Shown: piece after piece, positions 7,866 through 16,041 of the stretch
How positions within the stretch are numbered: position 1 is the first letter of the stretch
Layout of the letters: the number at the start of each line of letters is the position of its first letter
Source of the DNA: Tannerella sp.
GTDB lineage: Bacteria > Bacteroidota > Bacteroidia > Bacteroidales > Tannerellaceae
Length of the DNA stretch: 24,840 nt
Reading direction: 5' to 3'
NCBI GenBank assembly: GCA_031283785.1
Contig: JAITBC010000295.1
Location: 1-24,840, forward strand
Position numbers and translations under genes: made by a program
The notes under the pieces: model-generated
Told to the model about the DNA's origin: nothing
Seen by the model: the letters and a program-made list of their open reading frames with translations, nothing else
Database searches by the model: none

Positions 7866-10088
7866 TTACGTAAGGCCATTGTAATTCAGAGCCGAACCTG
7901 CTTTAAACCATTTAATCTGTATCTCATTGCAGGTATGATTTACGTTAAATGATTCTTCCGTTCCGTCCGTATGTTCCAGGATTGCCGTTAACGGTTTGCC
8001 GGGAGAGAAATGTGCCAGTCCGGTTATGCTTATCCTGTCATTTTCGCGTACTTTCCCGTAATCGTCCGGATTGGAGAAAGTGACGGCAAGCATACCCTGT
8101 TTTTTCAGGTTGGTTTCATGAATTCGAGCAAATGATTTTGCCAGAATCACTTTTACATTGAGGAATCTCGGCTCCATTGCCGCATGTTCGCGCGAAGAGC
8201 CTTCCCCATAATTGTCTTCGGCTATCACGATCGAAGATATACTTTTCGACTTGTAATAATTGGCGACTGACGAAACGGCGTCGTATGTGTTATTTTCCTG
8301 ATTCAGCACACGGTTTGCTTCCCCGTTAAAGGCGTTGATAGCCCCCATGAGCAGATTGTCCGAAATGTTTTCGAGATGTCCGCGGAAGCGCAACCATTGT
8401 CCGGCCATTGAGATATGGTCGGTCGTGCATTTACCTTTTGTTTTGATCAGGAGCGGCATGTTCTTGAAATCGTTGCCGTCCCATGCAGGAAATGGATGGA
8501 GTAATTGCAATCTTTTCGAATCGGGGGCTACGATCACCTGTTCCGTTTTAAAAGAGGGCGTGATAAATCCTTTTTCGACGTCGGGAAATCCGTTCGGCGG
8601 AAATTTGTTTCCCTGAGGAGGATCAAGCATTACCCATTCGCCGGCGCTGTTTTTCAACTTGTCCTTCATCGGATTAAACGAAAGAGACCCGGCGATTGCC
8701 AATGCCATTGTTATTTCGGGAGAGGCGACAAATGAATGTGTATTCGGATTCCCGTCCGCACGTTTGGCGAAGTTGCGGTTAAAAGAATTTACTATCGTGT
8801 TGGGGCGGGTGTTATCATCCGTAATACGTTTCCATTGTCCGATACATGGCCCGCAGGCGTTTGCCGTTATTTGTGCTCCGGCCTCTTTCAGTATTTTCAC
8901 AGATTCCGTATGTTCTATCATTTTAGAACCGGGATTGATGATCAGCAGGCTATGTATTGCCAGTTTTTTTTCCTTTACCTGCATCGCCAGCGAAGCAACC
9001 CTGTCTAAATCTTGGAAAGAGGAATTTGTACATGAGCCGATCAGTCCGACCTCCACCGTATCGGGATATCCCGTTTTTTTAACTTTCCCGGCTAACGCCG
9101 AAAGGGGTGTTGCCGCATCGGGGGTAAACGGGCCGTTCACGTATGGTTCCAGCGATGATAGATCGATGTCGATCACGCGGTTGTAATATTTTTCCGGGTT
9201 AGCTGATACCTCATCGTCAGCTTTCAGATAAGCTTTCGCTGCGTTGGCAGCTTTCGCAATATCGCTTCTTCCCGTCGCCCGGAGGTATTGTTCCATCTCG
9301 TCGTCGAAAGGGAATACGGACGACGTCGCGCCTGTTTCCGCTCCCATATTGCAAATCGTAGCTTTTCCCGTTGCGGAAATATTTCTTGTGCCTTCGCCGA
9401 AATACTCTACGACGGAGTTTGTACCTCCTTTGACGGTAAGCATCCCGGCCAGTTTGAGGATGATATCTTTGGGAGAAGCCCAGCCGGAAAGTTTCCCGGA
9501 AAGTCTGACGCCGATGATATTCGGCATTTTAAGTTCCCATTCCATGCCGGTCATTACATCTACCGCATCAGCTCCGCCGACACCGATAGCAAGCATGCCT
9601 AATCCTCCTGCATTAGGCGTATGCGAATCCGTTCCAATCATCATCCCTCCGGGGAATGCATAATTTTCCAGTACCGTCTGATGGATAATCCCCGCTCCCG
9701 GTTTCCAGAAGACAATGCCGTATTTATCACAGGCGCTTTGCAGGAAATCATACACTTCGTTATTCGTCGTTTTTGCAGTTTCCAAATCACTTTCCGCGCC
9801 CGCATAAGCCTGTATGAGGTGATCACAATGTACGGAAGCAGGGACAGCCGATTGTTTCTTGCCCGAAATCATGAATTGCAGTATCGCCATCTGAGCGGTA
9901 GCATCCTGCATGGCGACCCTGTCGGGCATGAAGGTTGCATAGTCCTTGCCTCTTTCATACATTTTTATATCACTTTTGTTATAAAAGTGTGTGAATAATA
10001 TCTTTTCCGTCAGCGTCAGCGGTTTTTTTACGACAACCCTGATGTGATCCACCCGCTGTGTAAATGTTACATAATAGTTATTTTCCAT
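7866..10088 (-). CDS. acnA: Aconitate hydratase, mitochondrial-type
   Basis: 740 residues from the ATG at 10086-10088 ([13 protein letters not shown]); a TTG four codons upstream is less likely. It interconverts citrate and isocitrate through a [4Fe-4S] cluster. Cluster ligands are visible as Cys353 ([11 protein letters not shown]) and Cys412/Cys415 ([10 protein letters not shown]). The C-terminal swivel domain has the expected [18 protein letters not shown]. The length (about 740) and sequence style fit the mitochondrial-like aconitases known from Bacteroides rather than the roughly 890-residue AcnA or AcnB of E. coli. First gene of the operon with isocitrate dehydrogenase and citrate synthase; a TAAATTTG element lies about 28 bases upstream. 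The cluster makes it oxygen sensitive, consistent with an anaerobe. Confidence 0.95.
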   Translation of the reverse strand: MENNYYVTFTQRVDHIRVVVKKPLTLTEKILFTHFYNKSDIKMYERGKDYATFMPDRVAMQDATAQMAILQFMISGKKQSAVPASVHCDHLIQAYAGAESDLETAKTTNNEVYDFLQSACDKYGIVFWKPGAGIIHQTVLENYAFPGGMMIGTDSHTPNAGGLGMLAIGVGGADAVDVMTGMEWELKMPNIIGVRLSGKLSGWASPKDIILKLAGMLTVKGGTNSVVEYFGEGTRNISATGKATICNMGAETGATSSVFPFDDEMEQYLRATGRSDIAKAANAAKAYLKADDEVSANPEKYYNRVIDIDLSSLEPYVNGPFTPDAATPLSALAGKVKKTGYPDTVEVGLIGSCTNSSFQDLDRVASLAMQVKEKKLAIHSLLIINPGSKMIEHTESVKILKEAGAQITANACGPCIGQWKRITDDNTRPNTIVNSFNRNFAKRADGNPNTHSFVASPEITMALAIAGSLSFNPMKDKLKNSAGEWVMLDPPQGNKFPPNGFPDVEKGFITPSFKTEQVIVAPDSKRLQLLHPFPAWDGNDFKNMPLLIKTKGKCTTDHISMAGQWLRFRGHLENISDNLLMGAINAFNGEANRVLNQENNTYDAVSSVANYYKSKSISSIVIAEDNYGEGSSREHAAMEPRFLNVKVILAKSFARIHETNLKKQGMLAVTFSNPDDYGKVRENDRISITGLAHFSPGKPLTAILEHTDGTEESFNVNHTCNEIQIKWFKAGSALNYNGLT

Positions 10089-10115
10089 CTCCAATATCAA
10101 TATTTGAAATAATTA

Positions 10116-10123
10116 CAAATTTA
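10116..10123 (-). promoter_or_regulatory. -7 element of the aconitase operon promoter
   Basis: The minus strand reads TAAATTTG, a full TAnnTTTG match, placing the start of transcription about 20 bases before the aconitase ATG. I do not find a good TTTG at the expected distance upstream, so the promoter is tentative. Confidence 0.4.
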
Positions 10124-10203
10124 TATTGGGTGCAAAATACTGAATATTTTTTCAAAGACAAAACAGCACGGTCTATTTTATTGAATATTTTTGTTTATTT
10201 ACA

Positions 10204-10656
10204 TTATTTTTCAACTGATATTTTAGCTATTATTTTTCGGATATCACCTTGTCCGATACCCGGTGCATGTCCGTCTTCGGGAAAATATACGGCGAACTGT
10301 CCGGGATAAAGTTTTGTGTATGTCCTCGGGAAGTCATGATAAAACATAACATCTTTTTTATCATCGTAGGGTTTCGAAATAACCATAAGTTCATTGCCGG
10401 CTTTCCATCCGATTGTTTCCACGCCTACGATAGGCGTTTGTATGTCGATAAATTTTTTATGTGTTTCGAGCACGCCGTCCTGCGGATCTTTACCGCGTAG
10501 CCGTATGATTGAAAAATACAGGCGCGGATCGTTTGTCTCAATGATACCGTCTTTTAATTGTGTGAAGTCCGTGTATTTGATAAAGTCGAAAGCTTTCTTG
10601 AAGAGAGGATGCAATACCTCATACTGTTGTACGTTTTCCAATGAATCTAATATCAT
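10204..10656 (-). CDS. YhcH/YjgK/YiaL family protein (DUF386 cupin)
   Basis: 150 residues, the usual family length. The beta-rich sequence carries family marks: LETHKKFIDIQ (metal-ligand His and downstream Asp/Gln), a WKAGNEL segment, and FPEDGHAPGIG with the second conserved His near the C-terminus. Family members (E. coli YhcH, YiaL, TabA) are small metal-binding cupins linked to sugar catabolism such as sialic acid use, or to biofilm control; the exact reaction is poorly defined. No sialic acid or sugar gene adjoins it here. It lies 115 bases upstream of the aconitase gene on the same strand; read-through is possible but a TAnnTTTG match sits between them. Confidence 0.88.
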   Translation of the reverse strand: MILDSLENVQQYEVLHPLFKKAFDFIKYTDFTQLKDGIIETNDPRLYFSIIRLRGKDPQDGVLETHKKFIDIQTPIVGVETIGWKAGNELMVISKPYDDKKDVMFYHDFPRTYTKLYPGQFAVYFPEDGHAPGIGQGDIRKIIAKISVEK

Positions 10657-10773
10657 AACGATTTATTTTTAATGATGTATTATTTTACTATCAACAAACG
10701 AATATGTGAAAATAACGGTTTCGGCGATGCAATGTTGTATGCGGTTATGCAAAATAGTTACAAACATATATAA

Positions 10774-10808
10774 AAAAGGTGCATCATGATATATATGATG
10801 CACCTTTT
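10774..10808 (-). terminator. Strong hairpin terminator after the TldD/PmbA operon
   Basis: Perfect 14-bp arms (10774-10787 and 10795-10808) around a 7-base loop. Read on the minus strand, the stem ends in a run of six T, as expected for an intrinsic terminator of the operon that stops at 10840. The plus strand also has T at the end of the right arm, so it may work both ways. A TATGTTTG element at 10768-10761, just beyond it, could be the -7 box of the YhcH-family gene. Confidence 0.8.
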
Positions 10809-10839
10809 GTCAGAAAACGTGTATGAAAAAATCTATATT

Positions 10840-12159
10840 TTACGTACCGCTGAAATTTACATTATCAAAAAGCAATGATGGAATTCGCCAACTCGAAGTT
10901 TTGCGGGCGTCGTTGCCGGCATCTGCAAGATTACTCCACAACGAAATCATATTACCTGTAATATTCATTTCGTTTAACGGTTGTGTCGTTTTTCCGTTTT
11001 CGATAAGAAAACCTTCGATTCCGTAAGAAAAATCACCGGTTGTCGGATTGCAGTTTCCTCCATTGAAACCCGTCACAAGGACGCCTTTGTCAACCGAGCT
11101 TATGAGTTCGTCCATATTTTTTGTTCCCGGAGGCATTGTCAATATGGAAGGCGAACTTATCGTTTGCGGCATATTCAGTTTGTTTGCGTAGTATGTATCA
11201 ATATAGTAGGTATTAAGCATACCTGCGTCGAAGACATTCAATCTTTTCGTTGCAATACCTTCGTTATCAAAATAGCGTGCTCCCGGCGCTTTGATAAGAT
11301 GCGGTTCGTCGATCAGCGTCATTTTGTCACTGAACACTTTTTCGCCTTTCTTATTCATCAGGAATGAGTTTTTCTGTTGTACGGCCGAACCATAGATAGC
11401 GTCGATAACAGGCGACAACAAGCGTGTCGAGTTCATGAAATCGACAATCATCGGCAATTTTGCGGAGTCTGTCTTTTTTTGGCCTAATTTGCTCAACGCC
11501 CGTTCGAGCGCTGTTGCTCCGATACCGTCTTTTTTCAGTTCGTCGTAGGATAATGACAGTTCGAACCAGTATGAACTCGGACGGGCGTCGCCTTCGCCTT
11601 TTATGCTGGCCATTCCTGCGAGCGAATAATATGAGTTTGAGGATTCGCCTTCAAAGCCGTTACTTGTTATGCGATAGTTGAAACTGTCGCCATCGGAATA
11701 AGATGAACCTGCCGAGACAATGCGTTTGTCTTTATCCATAATCTCATCGCATACCTTCAAGGCAAGCGCCACCTTATCATCCGGTTGTATATTGCCGAAT
11801 TTGTTGTCGTATAGCTGCAGGTCGACGCCTCCGCCTTTATAATATAAAGAAGCGTCAGGTAAGGTACGTGCTTTGTCTTCCGCCAGATAACGGATTGATT
11901 CGATACCGTTTTTGATGAATTGTTCCAGTTCGTTTTTATCAAGGCGATTGGTGGATATGGTACCGAAACGTCCATCGACGAACAGCTGTATCGCCAGTCC
12001 GTTTTCGGTTGCCTGCTGCAGGCTGTCAACTTTCATATCGCGTATTTCAAACGAAGTACTCGAGTTGTTGTATAAACTCAGAGATGCGCTCCGACAACCG
12101 TTTTGAAGGGCAAATTCCATCGCCCGCCGAGCCAGTTCCTTTTGTTTGTTTGTTATCAT
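10840..12159 (-). CDS. PmbA/TldE-like metalloprotease-family subunit
   Basis: 439 residues of the TldD/PmbA (U62) family. There is no HExxxH zinc motif, which identifies it as the TldE/PmbA-type subunit. The N-terminal domain contains the family pattern EIRDMKVDSLQQATENGLAIQLFV. The C-terminal half carries PSILTMPPGTKNMDELISSV, VTGFNGGNCNPTTGDFSYGIEGFLIENGK and NMISLWSNL, typical of the family. Family knowledge: TldD and TldE form a heterodimer that cleaves unfolded peptides (for example microcin B17 maturation and CcdA decay in E. coli). The gene starts one base after the TldD stop (TGA-T-ATG), implying coupled translation. There is no signal peptide, unlike TldD here. Confidence 0.9.
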   Translation of the reverse strand: MITNKQKELARRAMEFALQNGCRSASLSLYNNSSTSFEIRDMKVDSLQQATENGLAIQLFVDGRFGTISTNRLDKNELEQFIKNGIESIRYLAEDKARTLPDASLYYKGGGVDLQLYDNKFGNIQPDDKVALALKVCDEIMDKDKRIVSAGSSYSDGDSFNYRITSNGFEGESSNSYYSLAGMASIKGEGDARPSSYWFELSLSYDELKKDGIGATALERALSKLGQKKTDSAKLPMIVDFMNSTRLLSPVIDAIYGSAVQQKNSFLMNKKGEKVFSDKMTLIDEPHLIKAPGARYFDNEGIATKRLNVFDAGMLNTYYIDTYYANKLNMPQTISSPSILTMPPGTKNMDELISSVDKGVLVTGFNGGNCNPTTGDFSYGIEGFLIENGKTTQPLNEMNITGNMISLWSNLADAGNDARKTSSWRIPSLLFDNVNFSGT

Positions 12160-12160
12160 A

Positions 12161-13693
12161 TCAACTTTCTCCTCCTACTGTAAGTTTGTTAACTAACGCT
12201 GACGGCATGCCAAGCGTTACTGGACACGATTGACCGTCTTTACCGCATGTCCATGAGCCGGCATCCATCTGGAAATTCGAGCCGACCATAGTGATGTCGG
12301 CCAGCGCTTTCGGTCCGTTTCCGATGATATTTATATCCTTTATCGGTTGCGTAAGTTTTCCGTCTTCAATGAGATAACCGTTTTTGACGAAGAACGTAAA
12401 GTCGCCCGCGCCAATCTGTACCTGTCCGTTTGTAAAGTTTGATACATATACGCCGTTCTTTACGGAAGCAATTATCTCGTCTTCGCTATAATTTCCTGCT
12501 TCCATATAGGTAGCACGCATACGTGGTATCGGCATGCAGCGAAACGATTCGCGCCGTCCGTTGCCTGTCGGGGCGACGCCGTAATATCCGGCGCTTATGC
12601 GGTCGTGCAGGTAGCTTGTAAGTTTTCCTTCACTGACGATATACGTTTTTTGGCCTTCAACGCCTTCGTCGTCGATATTAACGGCGCCGCGATTATACGG
12701 GATTGTACCGTCGTCGACGATGTTGATGTTCGAATCGCAGACCTTTTGATTAAGTTTCTCCGCAAAAATTGATGTATTCTTCCTGTTGAAATCGGCTTCA
12801 AATGCATGTCCGATTGCTTCATGAAGCAGAATGCCGGACCCTCCGGCGCCCATTACGACAGGCATTTCTCCTCCTTTAGGTTTGATAGCGCCGAACAGGA
12901 TCGACGTTTTGTCGACAGCCTCTTTTACAATCGTATCGATAAGTTCGTCGGTAAGAAATTCCGCTCCCATGCGTAAAGCCCGCGATGAGGAGTTACTTTC
13001 CGTACGTTCGCCGTCAATCATAATACATTGAGCGCCGATGATTACCATCGGACGATAATCATAGTAATATTGTCCCTCGGAATTGCAAAACAGGATATGG
13101 GAAGTACTGTCGTTTAACCAGGCCGAAACCTTTGCCACACGGCTGTCTGCCGCAAATATCCCGTCGTTCACTTTTTGCAGGTACGGCATTTTAGATTTTA
13201 CGGTTACATTTTCCCATGCGGTTTTTATGTCATACCGGTTGTTTTTTGCCGTTATCTCTGTCAGGTTTACAGGGGCTGATGCCGCATTCCCGTTTGCTAT
13301 GCGTGCTGCCGTGCGTGCTGCCGTGAGCATGTTTTCAAGCGTGACGTTTTCTACGTACGCATATCCCGTCTGGTCGCCGGAAACAACCCTTACGCCCATT
13401 CCGAAATCTATATTTGAATAAGCGCGGTTGACGGTTCCGTCCTGAAGACTGATCCTGTTCGAAAACGTGTGTTCAAAAAACAGATCGGCATAATTTCCAC
13501 CCTTTTCAAGCGCAGCCGACAGCACCTGTTTCAATTGACTGTCCGTAACCCCAAAATGTTCCATAGCGAAACCTGTCGCCGCGGAGTTTTTATTTACTCC
13601 GTCGCCGGCAATGTCCCCAAACATAGCCGGAGTAGCTAATGATCCTAACATAACTCCTCCCGCTTTAATAAAATCTCTTCGGTTGAATCCCAT
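12161..13693 (-). CDS. tldD: TldD-like zinc metalloprotease with Tat-type leader
   Basis: 510 residues. The zinc motif HEAIGH is at 291-296 (GGSGILLHEAIGHAFEADFNR), as in TldD, and the C-terminal SWTCGKDGQSCPVTLG carries the cysteine that supplies a third ligand in the family. The N-terminus NRRDFIKAGGVMLGSLATPAM has a twin-arginine motif (RRxFxK) followed by a short hydrophobic stretch, so export as a folded protein by the Tat system is suggested; E. coli TldD is cytoplasmic and lacks this. The partner subunit follows one base downstream. A well-formed promoter lies 35-65 bases upstream. Annotation as TldD is secure; the compartment is an inference, and a non-cleaved or non-functional leader is possible. 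Confidence 0.92.
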   Translation of the reverse strand: MGFNRRDFIKAGGVMLGSLATPAMFGDIAGDGVNKNSAATGFAMEHFGVTDSQLKQVLSAALEKGGNYADLFFEHTFSNRISLQDGTVNRAYSNIDFGMGVRVVSGDQTGYAYVENVTLENMLTAARTAARIANGNAASAPVNLTEITAKNNRYDIKTAWENVTVKSKMPYLQKVNDGIFAADSRVAKVSAWLNDSTSHILFCNSEGQYYYDYRPMVIIGAQCIMIDGERTESNSSSRALRMGAEFLTDELIDTIVKEAVDKTSILFGAIKPKGGEMPVVMGAGGSGILLHEAIGHAFEADFNRKNTSIFAEKLNQKVCDSNINIVDDGTIPYNRGAVNIDDEGVEGQKTYIVSEGKLTSYLHDRISAGYYGVAPTGNGRRESFRCMPIPRMRATYMEAGNYSEDEIIASVKNGVYVSNFTNGQVQIGAGDFTFFVKNGYLIEDGKLTQPIKDINIIGNGPKALADITMVGSNFQMDAGSWTCGKDGQSCPVTLGMPSALVNKLTVGGES

Positions 13694-13727
13694 GAATGTT
13701 GATAGCTAATGTTTTGTTTCATGGCGG

Positions 13728-13758
13728 CAAAGTTACATGAAAATTCCGGAATTTCAAA
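13728..13758 (-). promoter_or_regulatory. Bacteroidetes-type promoter of the tldD-pmbA operon
   Basis: The minus strand reads TTTG (13758-13755), 19 bases, then TAACTTTG (13735-13728): both elements and the spacing match the consensus exactly. Transcription would start near 13721, leaving a leader of about 28 bases. Confidence 0.75.
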
Positions 13759-13782
13759 CGTGCACGAATGAAAATCACAAAA

Positions 13783-13821
13783 AAATCGTGCGGTTTTTTT
13801 TAAAGTATGACCGCACGATTT
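13783..13821 (-). terminator. Hairpin terminator after the TlpA-like gene
   Basis: Perfect 12-bp arms, AAATCGTGCGGT (13783-13794) and its complement (13810-13821), with a 15-base loop. On the minus strand the stem is followed by a T-run, as expected for termination of the gene ending at 13884. It lies between that stop and the tldD promoter, insulating the two units. Confidence 0.75.
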
Positions 13822-13883
13822 CGACCGGCATCACCCCGGAAAGAAGCATCGAAGGTGTTGACACAGGCGTTGATTTGGTATGA

Positions 13884-15791
13884 TTATCTGGCAAGATCTT
13901 CCAGTAATGTTTTTTTCATTGTTTCATGATTGCGGAAATCATTACGCAGCATGTAGTTGCCGTTTTTGTCGACAAGCACATACGACGGTATGCCGTCGAT
14001 ATTAAATTTATTACCCAGATATCTCCATTGTTTTTCATCGACCCTGTAGTGTTCGCCTTTGATATCGGCAATCATCGTGAGCCATTTTGTTTCGGGAGAT
14101 GACGGGCCTGTAAGATAAAGGAATATAAGATTGTCGTTTTTTAATACATTGTCTTTTAACGGCTCCGTGCGGTTTATGGCCGAGCGGCATGGTCCGCACC
14201 ATGTAGCCCAGAAGTCGACGAGGACGATTTTCCCTTTATAACTTCCGACGATGGCATCAAATAATTTATCGTCCGGAACGTTCGGGACCTCACGGATTAT
14301 GTATCACGTTTTACTTTTCGCTTCTTCCAGTTGCTTTTGAAGTTTTTTATCCAGAGAATTCAGAACATTTGCATAAAAAGGATTTTTAATCGTTGCCAGT
14401 TCCGCTTTTTCTTTATCCGTCAAAGGCTCCATTTCTTCTATTTTATGACTCAGGCGATGAACTTTTCGAAGGTCGTACAGGAGGCCTTCTTTCTGTCCGG
14501 TTATCAATTCCAAATTTGTTTTGCCGCTGAAATACATCGGGTATATATAAGAAAACATCTCCGTATATAAACATTTTGTGCCGTCAATACGGATATCTTT
14601 AATTATATCGTAATGTTTTCCGGTAAATTCCGGTGTTTTGTAGTTCTTTAATTCCCGTTGATCTCCCGGGAGTTTATTTTTTATACGGAAAGCTTCGTCC
14701 AGTTGGTTTTCGCCTGTTAATAAGAAATAATGTACCATCACTTTATTTTCGGCATCAATAAGTTCTTTTTCAAGCGTGGAAAGTTCGGCAGATTGATTTA
14801 TCGTTTCGGTAATATCTTTATATTCCGAAATCACATATTCCGTAAATTCATCTGCATTCATACCGACAATTTTATTGTATGTATCTCCGCTTTGCAGTTG
14901 TAATTTATATTTGTCGTTTTTATGATTCAACGCCTGGTTGATTGCGGCGTTTTTGCCCGTGAAATAAAAGACGGGATTTGGGGTGTATTCCGATTTATGG
15001 TAACGTGCTCCCTGCCGTCCACATTCCTGCAGATCTACATAAATGTCCATCGTTTCTCCCGGAGAGCTGACGAACCTGATCAATTGTCCGGCCGCTCGTA
15101 TAATGCTTTGCATCGTACCGTACTGTTCAAATTCGATGGAGGCATCACCGGTGTTTTCGTCAATTGGGAAGATGATCTCGTCTTCCACGGAAGGGAAAAA
15201 ACGAATGTTGTACATCGTAACTTTTCCGTTATCCATACCTTTTCTGTATCCCGGCAGATGTAGATTTATATGGGTTGTCCCGATTTTAAGTTCCGCCTCC
15301 GGCAACGATACCGACATGTCCGGTTGCGTGTCGCAAAGTTCTTGCGGCAGACCTTCGGGATGTACCGTATAAGACGCTTTTCCCGTTAAATCAATGCCGT
15401 ATATTTTGAAGCAGTCATCGCAGTCCGATTCAATAAAATCAATTTTTTCCAGTTCGCGCTCTATCGGCGGGAATAGAAGCACAAACGATGCTTCTCCCGA
15501 TTCAGGCATCCAAAAGTCTTTGCTCAGTTCGATATCTTCCGAGCCGGTGATGAAATATTTACGGTCGCCAGCCTGCAGATATGTCAGAGAATCGATGCGT
15601 ATCCAGTTCTTAGGATAGTAAAAAGCATCAATATAAAAAATAGTAGCCGTATCGGTCAGGACAATTTTGTCAATTTCAAGCGTGTTCGTATTTCGCACGC
15701 TGAAAATGGGTCGATCGATCGTACGATTGCCTTCTTTGCATGATATAAAGCATATCATAGCGGATAAAATAATAGAAAATGTCTGTTTCAT
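13884..15791 (-). pseudogene. TlpA-like thioredoxin-fold lipoprotein, interrupted by an in-frame TGA
   Basis: One frame of 636 codons, from ATG 15789-15791 to TAA 13884-13886, is broken only by TGA at 14304-14306. The first part (495 residues) begins MKQTFSIILSAMICFISCKE, a lipoprotein signal with Cys18 as the likely lipidated residue, followed by a beta-rich and then a helical region with no motif I can name. The second part (139 residues) is a complete thioredoxin-like domain with WATWCGPC as the redox motif, GIPSYVLVDKNGNY with the cis-Pro, and REVPNVPDDKLFDAIVG leading in. Bacteroidales TlpA/AhpC-type lipoproteins normally carry both parts in one chain. No ATG, GTG or TTG occurs between the TGA and the CxxC motif, so the thioredoxin part has no plausible start of its own. 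Likely a nonsense mutation or sequence error. Confidence 0.8.
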
Positions 15792-15842
15792 AACCTTGAT
15801 GTTTTTATTTTCGATAAACATGGTAAAGATAGTTTATAAAAA

Positions 15843-15850
15843 CAAATATA
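15843..15850 (-). promoter_or_regulatory. Possible -7 element of the TlpA-like gene
   Basis: The minus strand reads TATATTTG (TAnnTTTG) about 52 bases upstream of the ATG. No good -33 element was found at the expected spacing, so confidence is low. Confidence 0.3.
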
Positions 15851-15954
15851 AGGCCGATTTGTTTTTATTTAACTTTACGAGGGTGTTTTTATGCATATTT
15901 GTGCTTTTGCCGGATATTTTTATTCGTTTGTGTGTAATATGACAATTTGATGCG

Positions 15955-15962
15955 TAACTTTG
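15955..15962 (+). promoter_or_regulatory. -7 element upstream of the ModF-like gene
   Basis: TAACTTTG is an exact TAnnTTTG match 75 bases before the ATG. The nearest TTTG upstream (15927-15930) is 24 bases away, longer than usual; TGTG at 15931-15934 gives a 20-base spacer. Probable promoter with an imperfect -33 element. Confidence 0.45.
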
Positions 15963-16002
15963 TACGCATAAATTTATCGGCAAATATAAAAAAACGATTA
16001 AA

Positions 16003-16041
16003 ATGGTTGGTATTCACCTGAATAACAGTATGCAGCTATGA
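16003..16041 (+). CDS. Possible 12-residue leader peptide overlapping the ModF-like start
   Basis: ATG at 16003 opens a frame encoding MVGIHLNNSMQL and ending with TGA at 16039-16041, which overlaps the ATG of the next gene in the form ATGA. It lies downstream of the TAACTTTG element, so it should be on the messenger. This geometry allows translational coupling. The peptide has no recognisable pattern, and an upstream ATG could be chance. Confidence 0.3.
   Translation: MVGIHLNNSMQL

Noticed and set aside
14304..14306. Selenocysteine at the in-frame TGA of the TlpA-like gene
   Set aside because: The TGA lies before, not in, the redox motif, which already has both cysteines (WCGPC); no selenium genes or obvious insertion hairpin directly after the codon were seen.
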